64,000 nt of DNA from Rachycentron canadum (lineage: Eukaryota > Chordata > Actinopteri > Carangiformes > Rachycentridae). Positions 49,841 to 62,799 of this stretch are shown here, in pieces. The notes under the pieces were generated by a model. The model searched no databases and was not told the DNA's origin. It worked only from the letters and a program-made list of their open reading frames with translations. The position numbers and the translations under genes were made by a program. The stretch spans positions 13,990,247 to 14,054,246 of the forward strand of contig CM076653.1 in the NCBI GenBank assembly GCA_038496675.1, read 5' to 3'. Numbering within the stretch: the first letter of the stretch is position 1; every line of letters begins with the position of its first letter.

Positions 49841-52239
49841 CCAGTATCCAACACAAGGCTCGCTCATTGAGACATAAACAAAACACCAGGAAAGCTGTCC
49901 CCTGCAGGGTGCAGGGACATTCACATACAAGGGGCTTTGCAACCTCATGTGCATTATAACAAGGTAGTCTTCTAGCTGAGATTTGTGCAACAGCAGTGTT
50001 TGGAATGGTGAAATTCTGATGTTATTTCATCATGGGGGTGTGTGACAATCAGCCCACTGGAGCTGACTGTGCGACAGACTGTCTCTGTGTGGTCATCATC
50101 TTCTAAGCAGACTACAAGCAATGCAGCAGGCGACAGAGCGCTCATGCAAACCACAAGAGACTTGAAAGTTGACATGGACTCCAGCTCAAAGACCTGAGAC
50201 TTGACTTGTAGAAATGACTAAGAACAAGTCTCTGCCACATATATATGGACTATATAGGGTGGAGATATAGTCTTGTAACAGTAGAATATAGTAGGGTACA
50301 TGTAATCCAGGTTGTCTGAGTGGAGAGACGTTCTCTTCAGCTAAAAGCCACACTGAAATGGTTCCAATCAAGGTTAAATGAAGAGGCCACACTTGCAAGG
50401 TTTTGCTAATCAGTTAATGGCTAGCACAATTATCTTAGTGTCCATGTCGTGGATTGTAGAGATAGTCTCTCCACTCAGAGAACCAGGGTTACACAGTCTT
50501 CCATTTTGCATGACAGGGCTACAGTATGTCATGCATTAAATGTATAACATGTACATGTTAAAACAGTTAACACGCTGGACTATATGACTGTGTGACATTG
50601 AGGAACAATGTTTTGTCCTCCTGAGGCATTAACAGTGTTCTCTGACACTAGATGTGTTTCAGTATCAATGAAGGACTTATCTGCTGGAATAACAATTATT
50701 AAAGAGAACAATTATTTATTTCAACTCCTGCCAACCTCCCTTCACCCCTCCTGGTTTGTCTGTCCTTTTTGCATCATTCCTAACTACTATTTACATTTTC
50801 TTCCCTTTGTATTCTTTTTGAGAATGTGTTCTAAACATCAAACTGTTATGCCATCTATTCAGGGACAATCAGCAAATATGGGATAATTGGGTATTGTTTG
50901 AGGTTCCCCTCAAGCCAACGATGCCTTTGACTGGAAAGGGATATAAATAAAAGAAGAGAAGACTGACATGCTCCTAGCCTGAAGCAGAGGAATGACAAAA
51001 AGCCAAGATTAATGAGTGATGACATGCATATCAATGATGCCTCTGCAAGGTAAACAATGAGTCTTAATTACCAGGCCAAGTTTTAATTAAAGTGATGGCA
51101 GAGTAATTATTTCCCATGACAGGGATCATTGAGCTAGGGAGTCCATGTTCTGATTAGGGCCCTCATCTAGAGTTCTCCTGCCTTGTGGGGAGACAATAAT
51201 GACCTGACCTCTTGTTTTTAAAGGACTGTTGGGAGACACAGTGAGAGATTCTTCAAATGCTCTCTCGGAAAAAAATCACACGTATCAGCAAGAGCAGCAT
51301 AGGGCATAGGGCCAGAAAGATAAACTCTGCATACACCTGGGATGGCCTGTTTTATCACTCATCACTCTTTATCAATCATTTTTAGGTGTAGCAGGCAATA
51401 TTGTGATTTTTTTGTTAAGTCCCCTGCACAAATGCACAAAACATTCATTACCTGTTAAGAATATTATTTCTCTGTATAAGAAAGTTACATTTTTGTCTTA
51501 TAAATGTCAACTAGCCAAATTAAGCACTGTGTAGCTAATTGGCTTGCTTTTTTGCTTCTTTGAAATAACAACCTTTGCAGAGAAAAAATAGACTTCATCC
51601 ACTGAATGGGGAAGTGGAGCAATCAGAGCAGTGCAATGCAATGCAACTTCAATGGTTTTTACACAGTTTATGTTTTGCGTTATACAGCTGTTACACTTTG
51701 AGAGTACTCACTGCAAATTTTTGAGGGTACACCTTATGGCAGTGACAATAATTTAATGAAAATATTTTTCTTATACTTTGTCATTGTACCTTTATGTGAA
51801 CCTGGTATCATGCATACTTCTTATGCATACTTATTAGCTGCATGTTGTCATATTATATAATATATAAAATAAATATTTTGCACATTCTTGTTAAGGCTAT
51901 TTTGAAAGCAGTGGTTTGTCATTAGGGCAAACAAAGTAAGTGCTTGCACAGCTGAAGCTCAAAATTAGACATCAGATATCTCTCCTTACATCTGATCTGA
52001 TCTGTATTATCTGATCAGTATTACTGTAAGAGGCAGCTGTAGCAAATAAATGAACAAATTACAGTAATCTGTAATATGCAAGACCTGCTGTACTTTTATG
52101 AAGTTTTAGGAAGAATGGGAGAAGAGCAACGGCTTTCAGGAATAGTTCAGTGCATAGGTTGTGTGCATAGTGGCTAAGAGAAAGAGCAGTGATAGCTTAT
52201 TTGTTAAAAGTTAGCAGTGTAGCTGTGAACTCACTGTGC
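49841..52239. other. Intergenic stretch
   Basis: No gene recognised. AT-rich sequence. The minus-strand frame ending near 49568 is a shadow of the DIRS-like fragment. A stretch near 50140-50210 with gagacttgaaag and gacctgagacttgacttg resembles an old low-copy repeat. Confidence 0.4.
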
Positions 52240-52720
52240 AATGTTGAAAGTAGCCATCAGAAGATGGGTACACTATACACTATACACTATGAACCACACC
52301 ATACACTGGTCATAAAGGGATGGACATAGTCAGCAATAATACTCAGGTCAGCTGTGGTGTTTAAACAATGCTCAACTGGTACTAACGGGACCAAAGTGTG
52401 TCAAGAAAATGTCCAGAACCATTGATACAAGGTATGCAACATGCTTTTATGTTGTTTAGAGCAAATTATGACACTTGACACTCATCAAACCGAGACTGTT
52501 TTCTATTGTCCAATTTTGGTGAGCCATGTGAATTGTAGAATCTGTTTCCTGTTCTTAACTGACAGGAGAGGTCTTCTGCTACTGTAGTCTATGTGCTTCA
52601 GTTTGACGTGTTGTACGTTCAGAGATGTTTGTCTGCATACCTAGGTTGTAATGAGTAGTTATTTGAGTTACTGTTGAGTTACTCTTTCCATTTCCCTTTG
52701 ACAGTGGCCTTGCTGGTGCA
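52240..52720 (-). mobile_element. Decayed Tc1-like transposon G
   Basis: Same family as D and F: atcagaagatgggtacacta, gtcagcaataatactcagg, ccattgatacaaggtatgc, tattgtccaattttggtgag, ctgttcttaactgacagga and cgttcagagatgtttgtctg follow one another in the usual order on the plus strand, the transposase being on the minus. A CACTATA unit is triplicated near 52270. No open frame survives. Confidence 0.75.
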
Positions 52721-53789
52721 AAATTATGATTTTATGTCTGTTGAATTATGTGATCTTTGTCATTTTGAGTGGGATGATGTGACTGAAAGTTGGTCTTATA
52801 CATATTAGCAGCTTCCAGTGAGTTAACCTCATACAACATGTGTCTGTAATGCACAAGCATTTCATGTCCTGATCAAACCTGGTGTAATGGACCTTTTTCA
52901 CAGCATCACATTGACATAAAATAATCAAATACAAATACAGGTGTTAGCAATGACATTAATTATGGCTCCATTCCATTTAGGTTTAAGAGCCAGGTTTCTG
53001 CTGTTGTTCAAGTGTTAGGGGAGGTCACACTGAATACTTTATTATACGTTCAAAACATATACATTTTGAAATATCTCAAATGAATAATGTGACATGGTTT
53101 AGGCTTGTAATTGTAATTGTTATACAACTGATGTAAATGTAAAGGCAATGCAGAGACACTTGTTTTTTGTTGTTCTTTTCTCCTTAAAGTAAAGATAAAA
53201 AAAAAAAAATCAATTGAAATGTACCAAATACTGCAAGAAATATTTGTTTTTGTTTTCAAAATGAAGATTGTTGTGGTCGCCACAAATGACTGACTAACCA
53301 AATACATTACAAAAAAAATATGCAAATGATTAAAAACAGGTTAAAAAACTTTATGGATGTTTTAATGGTCCACCGGTTGAATGGGATCCAATTACAGTCC
53401 AACTGGGAAATAAATGTCATACAATGTTTACCAGTCGACTAGGATTTATACCAGGGCCAGTCAGCTTGTGCTCTGGTCTCATCTCTCTTTGTCAGAGGCC
53501 TTTTTAGATGAAAAGTGGTTTCTTCAGTTGAGGAAATTCTGTTCCGTTTCACCTGAGCATTGTGTACTGTACTGTCACCGAGCAGTTATCTGTAGACAAT
53601 GCCTTTTTAAACATTGGGGAAGGCCAACATTAAATTGTTCATTGGATCCTGTTGAACAAATTATTCAAGTTGAAAATCTTTACTGATGTACATGTTTGTT
53701 GAGAACAAAATTATGTTACAACAGTTGATGGAAACCAAAATCATCATCAATAAATCATTATGAATTCACAATCACAATGAAGTAAAAAA

Positions 53790-54365
53790 CTGATCCAACA
53801 TGCATGGATTTCATCACAGCAACTCATAACGTGACTCAGTAGTGGCCCCCACATGCCTGAATGCACTCCGAACAATGTCTGGGCTCCTGATTAGACTGTA
53901 TGGTGTCCTGAGGGATCTCCTCCCAGATCCCTCCCTGTCACATGTGCTCAGGGTGAACCTGCTGTCGTCTGTGAAGAGAACGGGTGCCGATGGCAGGCCT
54001 GCCAATTCTGGTGTTCTCTGGTGAATGGCAATCAAGTTGCACGGTGCTGGGCTGTGAGCACAGCTTCCACTAGGCGGAGCTGGACTACCAGTGCAACCTG
54101 ATTGGGCTGCAGGTACTGCCTCATGCTACCAGTTGTGACAAGGACACTAGCAAAACGCAAAACTAGGGAAAAATCACTCAGGAAGAATGAGGAGAGAGCA
54201 GCTGCCTATGTAAAACCATTTCCATTCCCTTTTTGGGGGTTGTCTTGCTTTTGCCTCTCCATTGCACCTGTTGTCACTTTCATTTGCACCAAAGCAGGTG
54301 AAACTGATTCACAATGAAAAAATATTGTGATGATCACTTGTCGTCTTAATTTTTTGAGCAGTGTA
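53790..54365 (-). mobile_element. Decayed Tc1-like transposon H
   Basis: Minus-strand frame 54035-53814 includes PVLFTDDSRFTLSTCDR, the first catalytic Asp region (D-x-S-R-F) of a common fish Tc1 family. The terminal segment ttaattttttgagcagtgt at about 54341-54363 is this family's end. Much of the N-terminal HTH and the C-terminal half is deleted. Confidence 0.8.
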
Positions 54366-54879
54366 TTTTACATGTGAGGCTCAGGAAGGGAAATTGTAAC
54401 TAGTATAGAGCAACACAATGAAGAGAGAGCTATAGCAGCTAACATGCTGCTGTGGGAGAGCCAACCAGAAGCAGAAGCAACAGGTCAGTTTGACAGCAAA
54501 CTTGCTGTAGATATTTTTTTTTTCACAAAGTACCTGTCAATTGAAATATTTGCAGTGCATCACTTTATATATACGATATTATAATTTCAAGTATGTATTA
54601 TCCCTTTTAATGATTTCCTGTCCTGAGCCACTCAATTATATTATGTTGCATTCTTAGTTTTGAGCTTGTAACCTCAGTCTAACTGATTTGCCTAGGGATG
54701 CTGGGCTATCTTTCCCACAGTGCTAAACTGACCATGATAATATGTTTTCTAGCTTTCTCTCTTGCTTCTTTCAACACTCCTTACAAGGTAAGACAGAAAT
54801 AACATGACAATAAAATATAATGAGAATACCAACACCAAATGCTAACATCACTAACCAGTAGTTGGTGCAGGCCAACCCA

Positions 54880-57610
54880 GTGTAGCTCTTCCGGTGTCAA
54901 CCCCAGTAGCCCCGAGCAGTCAGTCTAGTCAGGAGGGCTGGGTGACGGTTCAAAGCCAGGGGCATGGCTGTAAGCAGAAACCCCTGGTTTGCCACCAACC
55001 AGTTCATGTTTCTAACAAGTTCTCTCCACTCAGCGACACACCCGCTGACAAACTGCCTCTAGTTATTGGTATCACATAAACCTGAAGTATTTTCATATTC
55101 CACACCCCTCCTCCTCGACCTGTGTTAATCTTGAGGAGGTGGGGTAGCTGCCCTATTTCAGTCCAGCTTATTAATCAACACTAGACCCAAACTTAGCTAC
55201 AACTCAAAGAAAGCCTTACTCTGAGTCTTTAACACCCAAATTGGAAAATGCAAAAACCAGTATATCATCCACCTGCCCCTTACTCAGAGTTTCTATCTGA
55301 GTTAATGCTCAGTGCAGATAAAGTCATGATGGTGGGTGATTTCAATATTCATGTTGATGTTGGCGGTGACAGCCTTTGTTCTATATTTAATTCATTACTG
55401 GACTCAATTGGCTTTTCTCAACATATAAATGAATCCACTCACTTCACTCATGGTGTAGAAATTGAACATTTAATAATATTTCCTTAAAACCCTCAATGCT
55501 AGATACTGCTGCTCCTCTAAAAAGGAATGTAGGGAATCAGAGGAGGCTATCTCCAAGGTGTAATTCCCAAATTTCCAGACATCTTGGAAACTGGAAAGGA
55601 AGTGGTGTTTCACCAACATAGAAGAATATCACCTAGCCTGGAAGAAAGTTTATTAACATACAAGAAGGCCTCCTTAAAGAAACCAGAAACCCCTACTTCT
55701 CATCATTAATAGAAGAAAATAAAATACAACCCCAGGTTTCTCCTGGGGTTGTATTTAGCCAGGCTGACAGAGACTCACAGGTCTAGTGAAGCATCTATTC
55801 CTTTAAGTCTCAGTAGCCATTACTTTATGAGCTTCTTCACAAATAAAATTGCAACTATTCAAGAAAGAATTAGTCTGCCAATGGCAATGATCTACTGCCC
55901 AATACAGTAACTTTTGAATCAACTGCAATGCCTGTTTTGAATCCGGACTCTTTCTCACCTTTGAATCTCTCCGAGCTTCCTTAGTTTCATCATATAAACT
56001 ATCAGCTTGTCTTTTGGACCCTATACCAACCAGGCTGTTTAAAGACATTTTACCATTAATTAACTATCCTATTTTAGATACATTTATCTTTATCAATTGG
56101 TTATGTTCTGCAGACTTTTAAGATTGCAGTAATTAAACCTTTACTTTAAAAAGCCAGATGTTTTACCAAGTTATAGACCCATATCTAACCACCTTTTCAT
56201 TTCTAAAATCCTTTAAAAAACTTTTGCAAACCAGTTATGCAATCATCTGCATTGGTTTGTTGACTGATGAAGATTTTAGGTCAGGATTTAGAGAACATCA
56301 TCATCAACATCACCAATAATCTTCTAATGGCCTCCGACAATGGACTGGCCTCCATACTTGTCCTGTTGGATCTTAGTGCTTCAAACTGCTCATAATAATA
56401 TTTTATAACAGAGACTGGAACATCTAACTGGGATTAAAGGAACTGCACTAGACTGGTTTAAGACCTCACACATGTCTTAAAGACATAAAGGCCTGGATGA
56501 CCTGCGACTTTTTACTCTTCAATTCAGCTCAATTCAGACAAAACCGAAGTTATTGTACTTGGCCCTAAGCACCTTAGACAAACACTATCTGATCATGTAG
56601 TTACTCATTACCTTGGCCTCCAGTTCCACTATAAGAAATCTTGGAGTCATTTTTGACCAGGACATGCCCTTTGTCCCTCACATTAAAGAAGGGTCTGGAA
56701 CAGCCTTCTTCCACCTGCACAATATTGTGAAAATTAGAAACATCCTGTCTCAAAAGCAGGCAGAAAAACTAGTCCATGCATTTGTTCCCTCCATACTGAA
56801 CGACTGTAACTCACTATTATCAGGACGTCCCAATAACTATAAATAAATAAAGTGAAAATCAGCCTTCAATTGATTCAAAATGCTGCTGTGTGATTACTGT
56901 GTGAGGAACTAGAAGAAGAAGATTTCTTTTGTGTTAGCTTCTCTGCAATGGCTCCTGGTAAAATTCAGAATTGAATTTAAAATCCTTCTCCTCACATAGA
57001 AAGCCCTTAATGACCAAGCTCCATCATATCTCAAAGAGCTGATAGTTCCTTTTTGTCCCAGTAGATCGCTTCTATGGAGGTTTATTTGTGGTTCTAGAGT
57101 CTCCAAGAGTAGAACAGGACAGAGCTTCCAGCTACCAGGCTCCTCATCTGTGGAACCAGCTCCCAATGTCCTTCCTTGAAGCAGACAACCTCTCTACATT
57201 TAAGATGAGGCTTCTGAGCACCTCTCTCTTTCTCTCTTCCTCTTTTTCTCCCCCCCTTACTCTCTCTTTCTCCTTCATGCATTTATATCACACTACTACA
57301 TGTCATTAACTTTATATCTTCTTTCTCCTGTAGTTTGTTCCTGCTCAACACCTGCTGCTGCAATAATTATTATTAGTTATGCTACTATTATTGCTTACAG
57401 CTTACAGCTGTTTTTTACTATTATTATTAGTATCGGTCATTGCCGTCGTTGATAATACCTTACATCTGTATATTGTGCTTGTATTCTAGTGTGTTCGCAT
57501 TTCTCCTGCTCTCATTTTCTCTCTCTCTCTCACACTCTCAGTCAACCAGTCAAGGCAGAAACCTGGAGCAGAACTAGGCCCACCCTGAGCCTGGAGGTAT
57601 CTTTTATGGT
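54880..57610 (+). mobile_element. L2-group LINE relic (ORF1 tail, endonuclease, RT, 3' end)
   Basis: An ORF1 tail at 54894-55079 reads EGWVTVQSQGHG, VSNKFSPLSDTP and LPLVIG. An APE-type endonuclease piece at 55248-55487 reads YHPPAPYSEFLSELML, VMMVGDFNIHVDV and SIGFSQHINESTHF. Broken RT runs from about 56100 to 56850, ending in NLGVIFDQDMPF, FHLHNIVKIRNILS and a split NDCNSLLSG block. A C-terminal stretch at about 56940-57180 includes SLQWLLVKFRIEFKILLL and APSYLKEL. A 3' UTR-like stretch with caaccagtcaaggcagaaac follows near 57545-57600. The order is that of the CR1/L2 group. Internal deletions and stops make it dead. Confidence 0.85.
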
Positions 57611-58914
57611 AGCAGACATTTTTGTAAAGGCAGTGTGGAAACACTTTTCTCACTAATCTGACAGTAGCTCAAAGTACTCTGAAACGTCATTATGTCTATC
57701 CATTTTATCTTTCAATGGTTATTGTAGATGAGGATTTAATGGTGCACATTATCTTACAACCTATCTAGAATCAATATTATCTTCACTCCTGCTGTTATTG
57801 CCACTATTGTTATATATTTAGACTTGAAATTCTTTACGTTCTCTATGCTGATGGGGAAGTGATTGTGGCCACTACTGGGGTATGATGAGGATTTTAAAAG
57901 CATCTAGGTATGGCAATGAATGACTTTTGAGAACTATGCAGACAGAGTTGGGATTTACACAGGACGACTCAAACCAATGTTTGGTAAGCTGTGGGGTCCC
58001 ACATACTCCTCCACAGGAAGAGAATGATAGTCATTTTCAGAGAGGTAGGAGGTGTCTTACTCATCAGTGGCACCACAGGTTTTTCCACCTGGACACCACT
58101 CAGGAAATGCATGAAGGCTTTGTGTGTCTGAAACTGATTCTCCAAGCCTCTCGATGATGTGGCAAGAAATATTCCAACAAAAAAAAAAGAAATACAGCAA
58201 TGTTTATATGAGGCACGGTACTTTTGAGAATGTGGGCAGCGTCTTCCTGTGCAGCTTCTGATTTTACTAGTTTTCACATCTAAGGTACATAAAATGCTCA
58301 GAAAACAGTATTTAGTGTTAAAAGCCTTATTTGAGATTCAAGATTAAGTTCTGTCATAACATAAATTGTACTGTTTTGATCTAGTTTCTTCTCTGTTTTT
58401 GTCTCCCTTTAGTGGATATTTGCAATGAACTGTGATTCATGGAGAGGAACTCATGTGCTTCAATACCTGAATATCCACTATCCACGTGTATCTGCATGCA
58501 TCCTAACCCTTTGGACAGTGTTGTAGGTATGTTCTTTGACTTAACTATCTGCTATTTCATTACATTATTTGAGGGAAGCTGATTTGTTTTGAGCATTGTT
58601 TGTACATGTTCACCTAGCTAAAGCTGGGATCCATTTTGTGTTAGCTCATTTAATCTCACCCTGGTGTAGGTACATATGTGTACGGTTTCCCTCATTGGTT
58701 TGTTGGTTGGATCAATGCTAAAGGAATTTTGATTTATGTTGTATATTTTTCAGTTTCACCCTTTCTGAGTCAATAAACCTGTGGACCAAACAGACTGCCT
58801 TCAGTGAAAGATGTTTGGCTAAATGTTAAAAAGTATACAGTGGACATATATAGAGAATAGTACACTAATTAATTCTAATCTGAATCTAGCAGTTCACCCA
58901 TGAATTATCATTAA
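57611..58914. other. Intergenic stretch
   Basis: No gene recognised. Frames on both strands at 57927-58277 overlap each other and show no similarity I know. AATAAA at 58770-58775 has no obvious gene upstream. Confidence 0.4.
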
Positions 58915-59095
58915 GGGTCCCTGGTGGTTCACCTGGTAGTGCACTTTCATTGTCCTAACCACAGTGACATGGGTCTGAATCTGACCTGTGGCTTGTTGCT
59001 GCATGTCATCCCTCTCTGTGGATGTCCAAATTCAGGAAAAGCTAAAAAAAGTCCCCAAAATTTACTTAAAAAAGAACTGTCATTCATAACTTTAA
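58915..59095 (+). mobile_element. tRNA-derived SINE, diverged
   Basis: Starts with an A-box-like tggtggttcacctggtagtgc, then a degenerate B box in gggtctgaatctgacct (consensus GGTTCGANTCC). These are followed by the tRNA-unrelated body gcttgttgctgcatgtcatc, cctctctgtgg, and an A-rich tail aaaaagtccccaaaattta. This order is the standard one of an abundant percomorph SINE. Confidence 0.7.
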
Positions 59096-62044
59096 AGGCT
59101 AATAAACCAGCCCCTAAAAATATTGGTTTGAGAGTGAACATTTTTACTGACTCCTGATTATGTGACCTTTCACATTGGTGCAGTGAGAAACAGGTGCACT
59201 CTATAGCCATTGTAACACTATCAGTTGTAGTTACAGGTGCAACAAAGAATAAAGATGCTATGTGTGGTACGATCCCTTAGTCACATGGTAGCCATGCCCT
59301 TTATGGTCTATTCTCCTCTAAATGGAAAATGGAAAAGACCATAGACTCGTTAGTAAAAAGTATACTGAGATAATAAATCAAATGATAGTTGGGCCACTTT
59401 CACATCAACTTCAATACAATCTGACTTCTTTTTACAACCACTGGTTGTAAAAGTGTAAAAGTGACCTGATGGTCATTAGATAGAAGAGCCAGAAGAAGTT
59501 AGAAAAGTAACCTACACCCACAAACAGGAAACAACTTTTTTTCCATTTCTAATTCACATCCTTCGCATCTATAGTCAGGGGGTCTTGGTCTGCCCAAACT
59601 GAATGAGTTTCACCTCTGCACTCACTCTCACACTACCTGATCCTTGTCACCAGTTTGTGTAAAAAGTGAATGCCTCCAATGTTGGGATTGCAACAGCCCT
59701 TTTACAGCAGTCTTGTATTATATGTATAATATTTTATTGTAACCTGTGCGCAAATAAATTAATTTATGCTCCAAGGCCCAAAACACTTAAATGAAGAGAA
59801 ACGAGCTGCATGTTCAAAAGATTTAAAAACACACATATGTCTAAATAAAATTGAAACTAAAATCAAAAATCGAAAAAAATAATGGAAATGTGGTGAAAAT
59901 AAAAAACATTGCATATAACACAAGAAAAGTGCTACAGGCCTCTAAAGGGGAGTGCTAAGTGGAATAGCTTGAGACAGTTTTATTATTTGCTTTTTTAATT
60001 GACAATCTGATACCACAACACACACACACTGGGTGCACCTGGAGATCATACAGTTGACATGAAAAAACAGAAATTACTGCCATTAATACTACTCTGCAAC
60101 AACAATACCTTCATACTGACTACCTGGCACAGCTTTAACTGCTCATTGTTTCCTTGTCTGTATACTGCTTTTTCTGGGACTATTACTGAACTGAGCTTAG
60201 TATCCTCACTATTAGTTTTTCCTGTCCGTGAATATTTTTAAACCTATGTTCACACCACCCAAATTACTGATCTTTTTGATAGTGATCACATGCAATTATC
60301 GTGTGTTCACTGTGATTGATTTTCATACCTTTATTTGTTTTTCGATTGCCACGACTACATGACTGTATTAATTATATCACTTTGAAATACTGAACCCACT
60401 GACTTCAGTGGGTCTTGTGAGAAATAAGCTTTAATACTTAATACTGATGCTTTTGTACTTAGAGGCAACTGTTGTGTGTAGTGCTCAATCTCATCCCAAA
60501 GTCAGGCCTGCTTTTCTAACTTGTCTGTCCAAAACACGTAGATTGTATTATGAATCTGAGGGAGGGTTTGAGGGGGTGGGGGTGGGGAAAACTACCTTGG
60601 TCTACTCAGCCTAGCCCTCGACAGAAACACTATACCAGCACCAATTTATGTTACTTAACTGTGGGCCAGATCGGGAGTGATTACCACTGGTGCCACTTGG
60701 ATGGGTGAGCTTAGCCTATGGGGTGGCACTGGGCCTCAGCTGTGCCTGTAATTTGCAATGACACCTCATTTTAGGAGCTTTCGCCTCGAAGCCACAGTGG
60801 GAGCAGACTGTTAAGAAACTTAATTTAACCACTGAAGGATGGGAGATATTACTCTCTGAATATGTCCATTCTCTTATGTGAGATGAAATGAAAAATAGCA
60901 CAATTTGCTCACAGTTACTGTTTGTCTGTGAATATGCAATTTTTTGCAGATTAATGATGTACATATGATCTGGCAAAGCATTGTAACTGCTGTTTACAGA
61001 GCCCTTACTGAATGGGTATCATGAGATAAAAGTGTGTACTGAATTCAATTTCTCTCGCACACCTGCACATACACAAACACAAAATCTAATTATCAGGGCA
61101 AAGGAGACAATAAAAGTGTGAGAACAAGGAAAGCACGAGGTAGAGAATTTTAGTATTTCTCTATAGAAGCATGAAAATTCAAGTTCAATATTTTGTCTGT
61201 TCATGACTAGTCCTATAATTTCACAGCAGAGGGACAAGTGCCCAGTGCCCACACAATCCTCATAAAACTAAAGAAATTAGAACCCAACAAGATGAAGGAC
61301 TGCAAAAAAATTCTGATGACCTTGGCCTCAGCAGTACAATTTCCAGAGAGGTCAAACTCTTCTCTGTGAATTAAACCAGAGCTTTAAACTAACCTCTTAC
61401 TCAGCGCATTGAAAAATACACCCACAATGCTGCTCTCTTTTCCCTTTTTATTTCTGCACAGCCTGATATCTGGAGGATTTATATATATCCAGTGGCTGTT
61501 TTACCTTACCTTTACCTAGCTAGGTAGGCATTTAAACTCCAGAAACTCTGGTCAAAATCAAACCTTTAAACCAAATGGCAAATCCTATCATATATCTTGA
61601 TCATCTGTAAGGGTTTCACGGAATACATAGGAAGGCCTGCCAGAAGAGCATTGGAATAGTCAAAATGAGAGATAACCAAGGCCTGCACCAAGAGCTCAGG
61701 CGCACTGGGTCAGGTATGCCTGAGCTTTGAAGCTTCACACAACAAGCTAGTGCTGGAAAGAAATTAAGGTTTGTTATGGTGATTGCCAGTCCTGTAACAA
61801 TAAAATCTATACCTGCCAGAGTTATGGTTTTATCTGATAGTGTTAAAGTAAAGAAATATTTCTGAATATTGTTAGATTTTGATAATGTTTTGTGGACCTG
61901 ATTGCTCTCCACTCTTATAGGTGGGAGTGTGACATCCCCTTCCATTCTGCTTGTGGTTCTTGGTGTTTTTCTTAGTGAGTGAGGAGGTGAGTCAGGAGAG
62001 TTCTGTCTCCCCCCAAGTAGTCAGGTTTTTGGTTAAGTTGTATT
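59096..62044. other. Intergenic stretch
   Basis: No gene recognised. A short inverted repeat (tttacaacc, 3-nt loop, ggttgtaaa) is at about 59431-59451. A block at about 61620-61760 (agtcaaaatgagagataacc, aaggcctgcaccaagagctc, cactgggtcaggtatgcctg) resembles a fish repeat whose family I cannot name; the minus-strand frame over it is not a gene. Confidence 0.4.
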
Positions 62045-62048
62045 TTAA

Positions 62049-62436
62049 CCCTCTGAACGCCACGAAGTTGAAAAACTGTGGCAAACAAGAATACTGAATG
62101 AAACAAACGATAGTTCCAATGACTCATTGGTACTCTCTACCACTAGTTATCAGACATGCACTACATTGATTCCAGCCCAAAAATACGTTATGTTCCTATC
62201 CAAAGTGTTCAAGGAGATAGTGGAGGAAAAATGCTCTGAAAGTGCTCAAATGCATTAACACAGAATTCTGTGAATTGAAGCAGAAAAAAAAAAAAAAATT
62301 GCGATGAAGTTATGGATCTGTTAATCGCTGATTCTGATGGAGAATATCTATGTTTAGGAGATTTTAAGCCACAGCCTTGAAATCTTGATATTAATATCCA
62401 GTATTTTTTTCAATTAAAATCCCGGTGCTTAAAGGG
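62049..62436. mobile_element. piggyBac-type MITE
   Basis: Left end CCCTCTGAACGCC preceded by TTAA (62045-62048). The right end reads, on the other strand, CCCTTTAAGCACC and is followed by TTAG (62437-62440), a one-base change from TTAA. CCCT ends with TTAA target duplication are typical of piggyBac-type elements. The interior has an A-run and no coding frame. Confidence 0.6.
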
Positions 62437-62799
62437 TTAGGTTTTGGGTTAGCTATCGTGTTTCATCGTCCAGATTACACACTTTTACACATCAATGCAC
62501 TCATCACATACATAATACATTCCATTGACTTTTAAACTTGATTTTTGTGAGGTCTCCTTTCTTGATTGTGAATTTGAGCTAATTCAGAGGTGAGGCTAAA
62601 CTAAAGACTAGGAGATGGAGATATACGCCTTTTCTACAATTGATCCTCAAGGGGAATCTAAACTCCCTGGCTAACAGGTGTGATGATATGAAAGCACTAT
62701 CAGGAGTATAGTTACATGTCTTTTACAAGCTGGTTAAACAACAACACTCCTGACCATTGTGCGGATTAACCCAGCTTTCACTGCAATAAGAGCAGATAA

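Noticed and set aside
49568..49990. 140-codon minus-strand frame
   Set aside because: Antisense to the DIRS-like fragment and to a retroelement tail; it spans the junction of two repeats.
53050..53325. 91-codon minus-strand frame rich in Phe, Lys and His
   Set aside because: Low-complexity A/T-rich translation across an A-run; no similarity.
57927..58277. Overlapping frames on both strands as a small gene
   Set aside because: No splice structure, no recognisable domain, and both strands open over the same bases, as expected by chance.
58915..59010. Possible tRNA gene
   Set aside because: A- and B-box-like sequences are degenerate, no cloverleaf can be formed, and the downstream body and A-rich tail mark a SINE.
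61616..61945. 109-codon minus-strand frame as a gene
   Set aside because: It overlaps sequence resembling an interspersed fish repeat and has no recognised domain.
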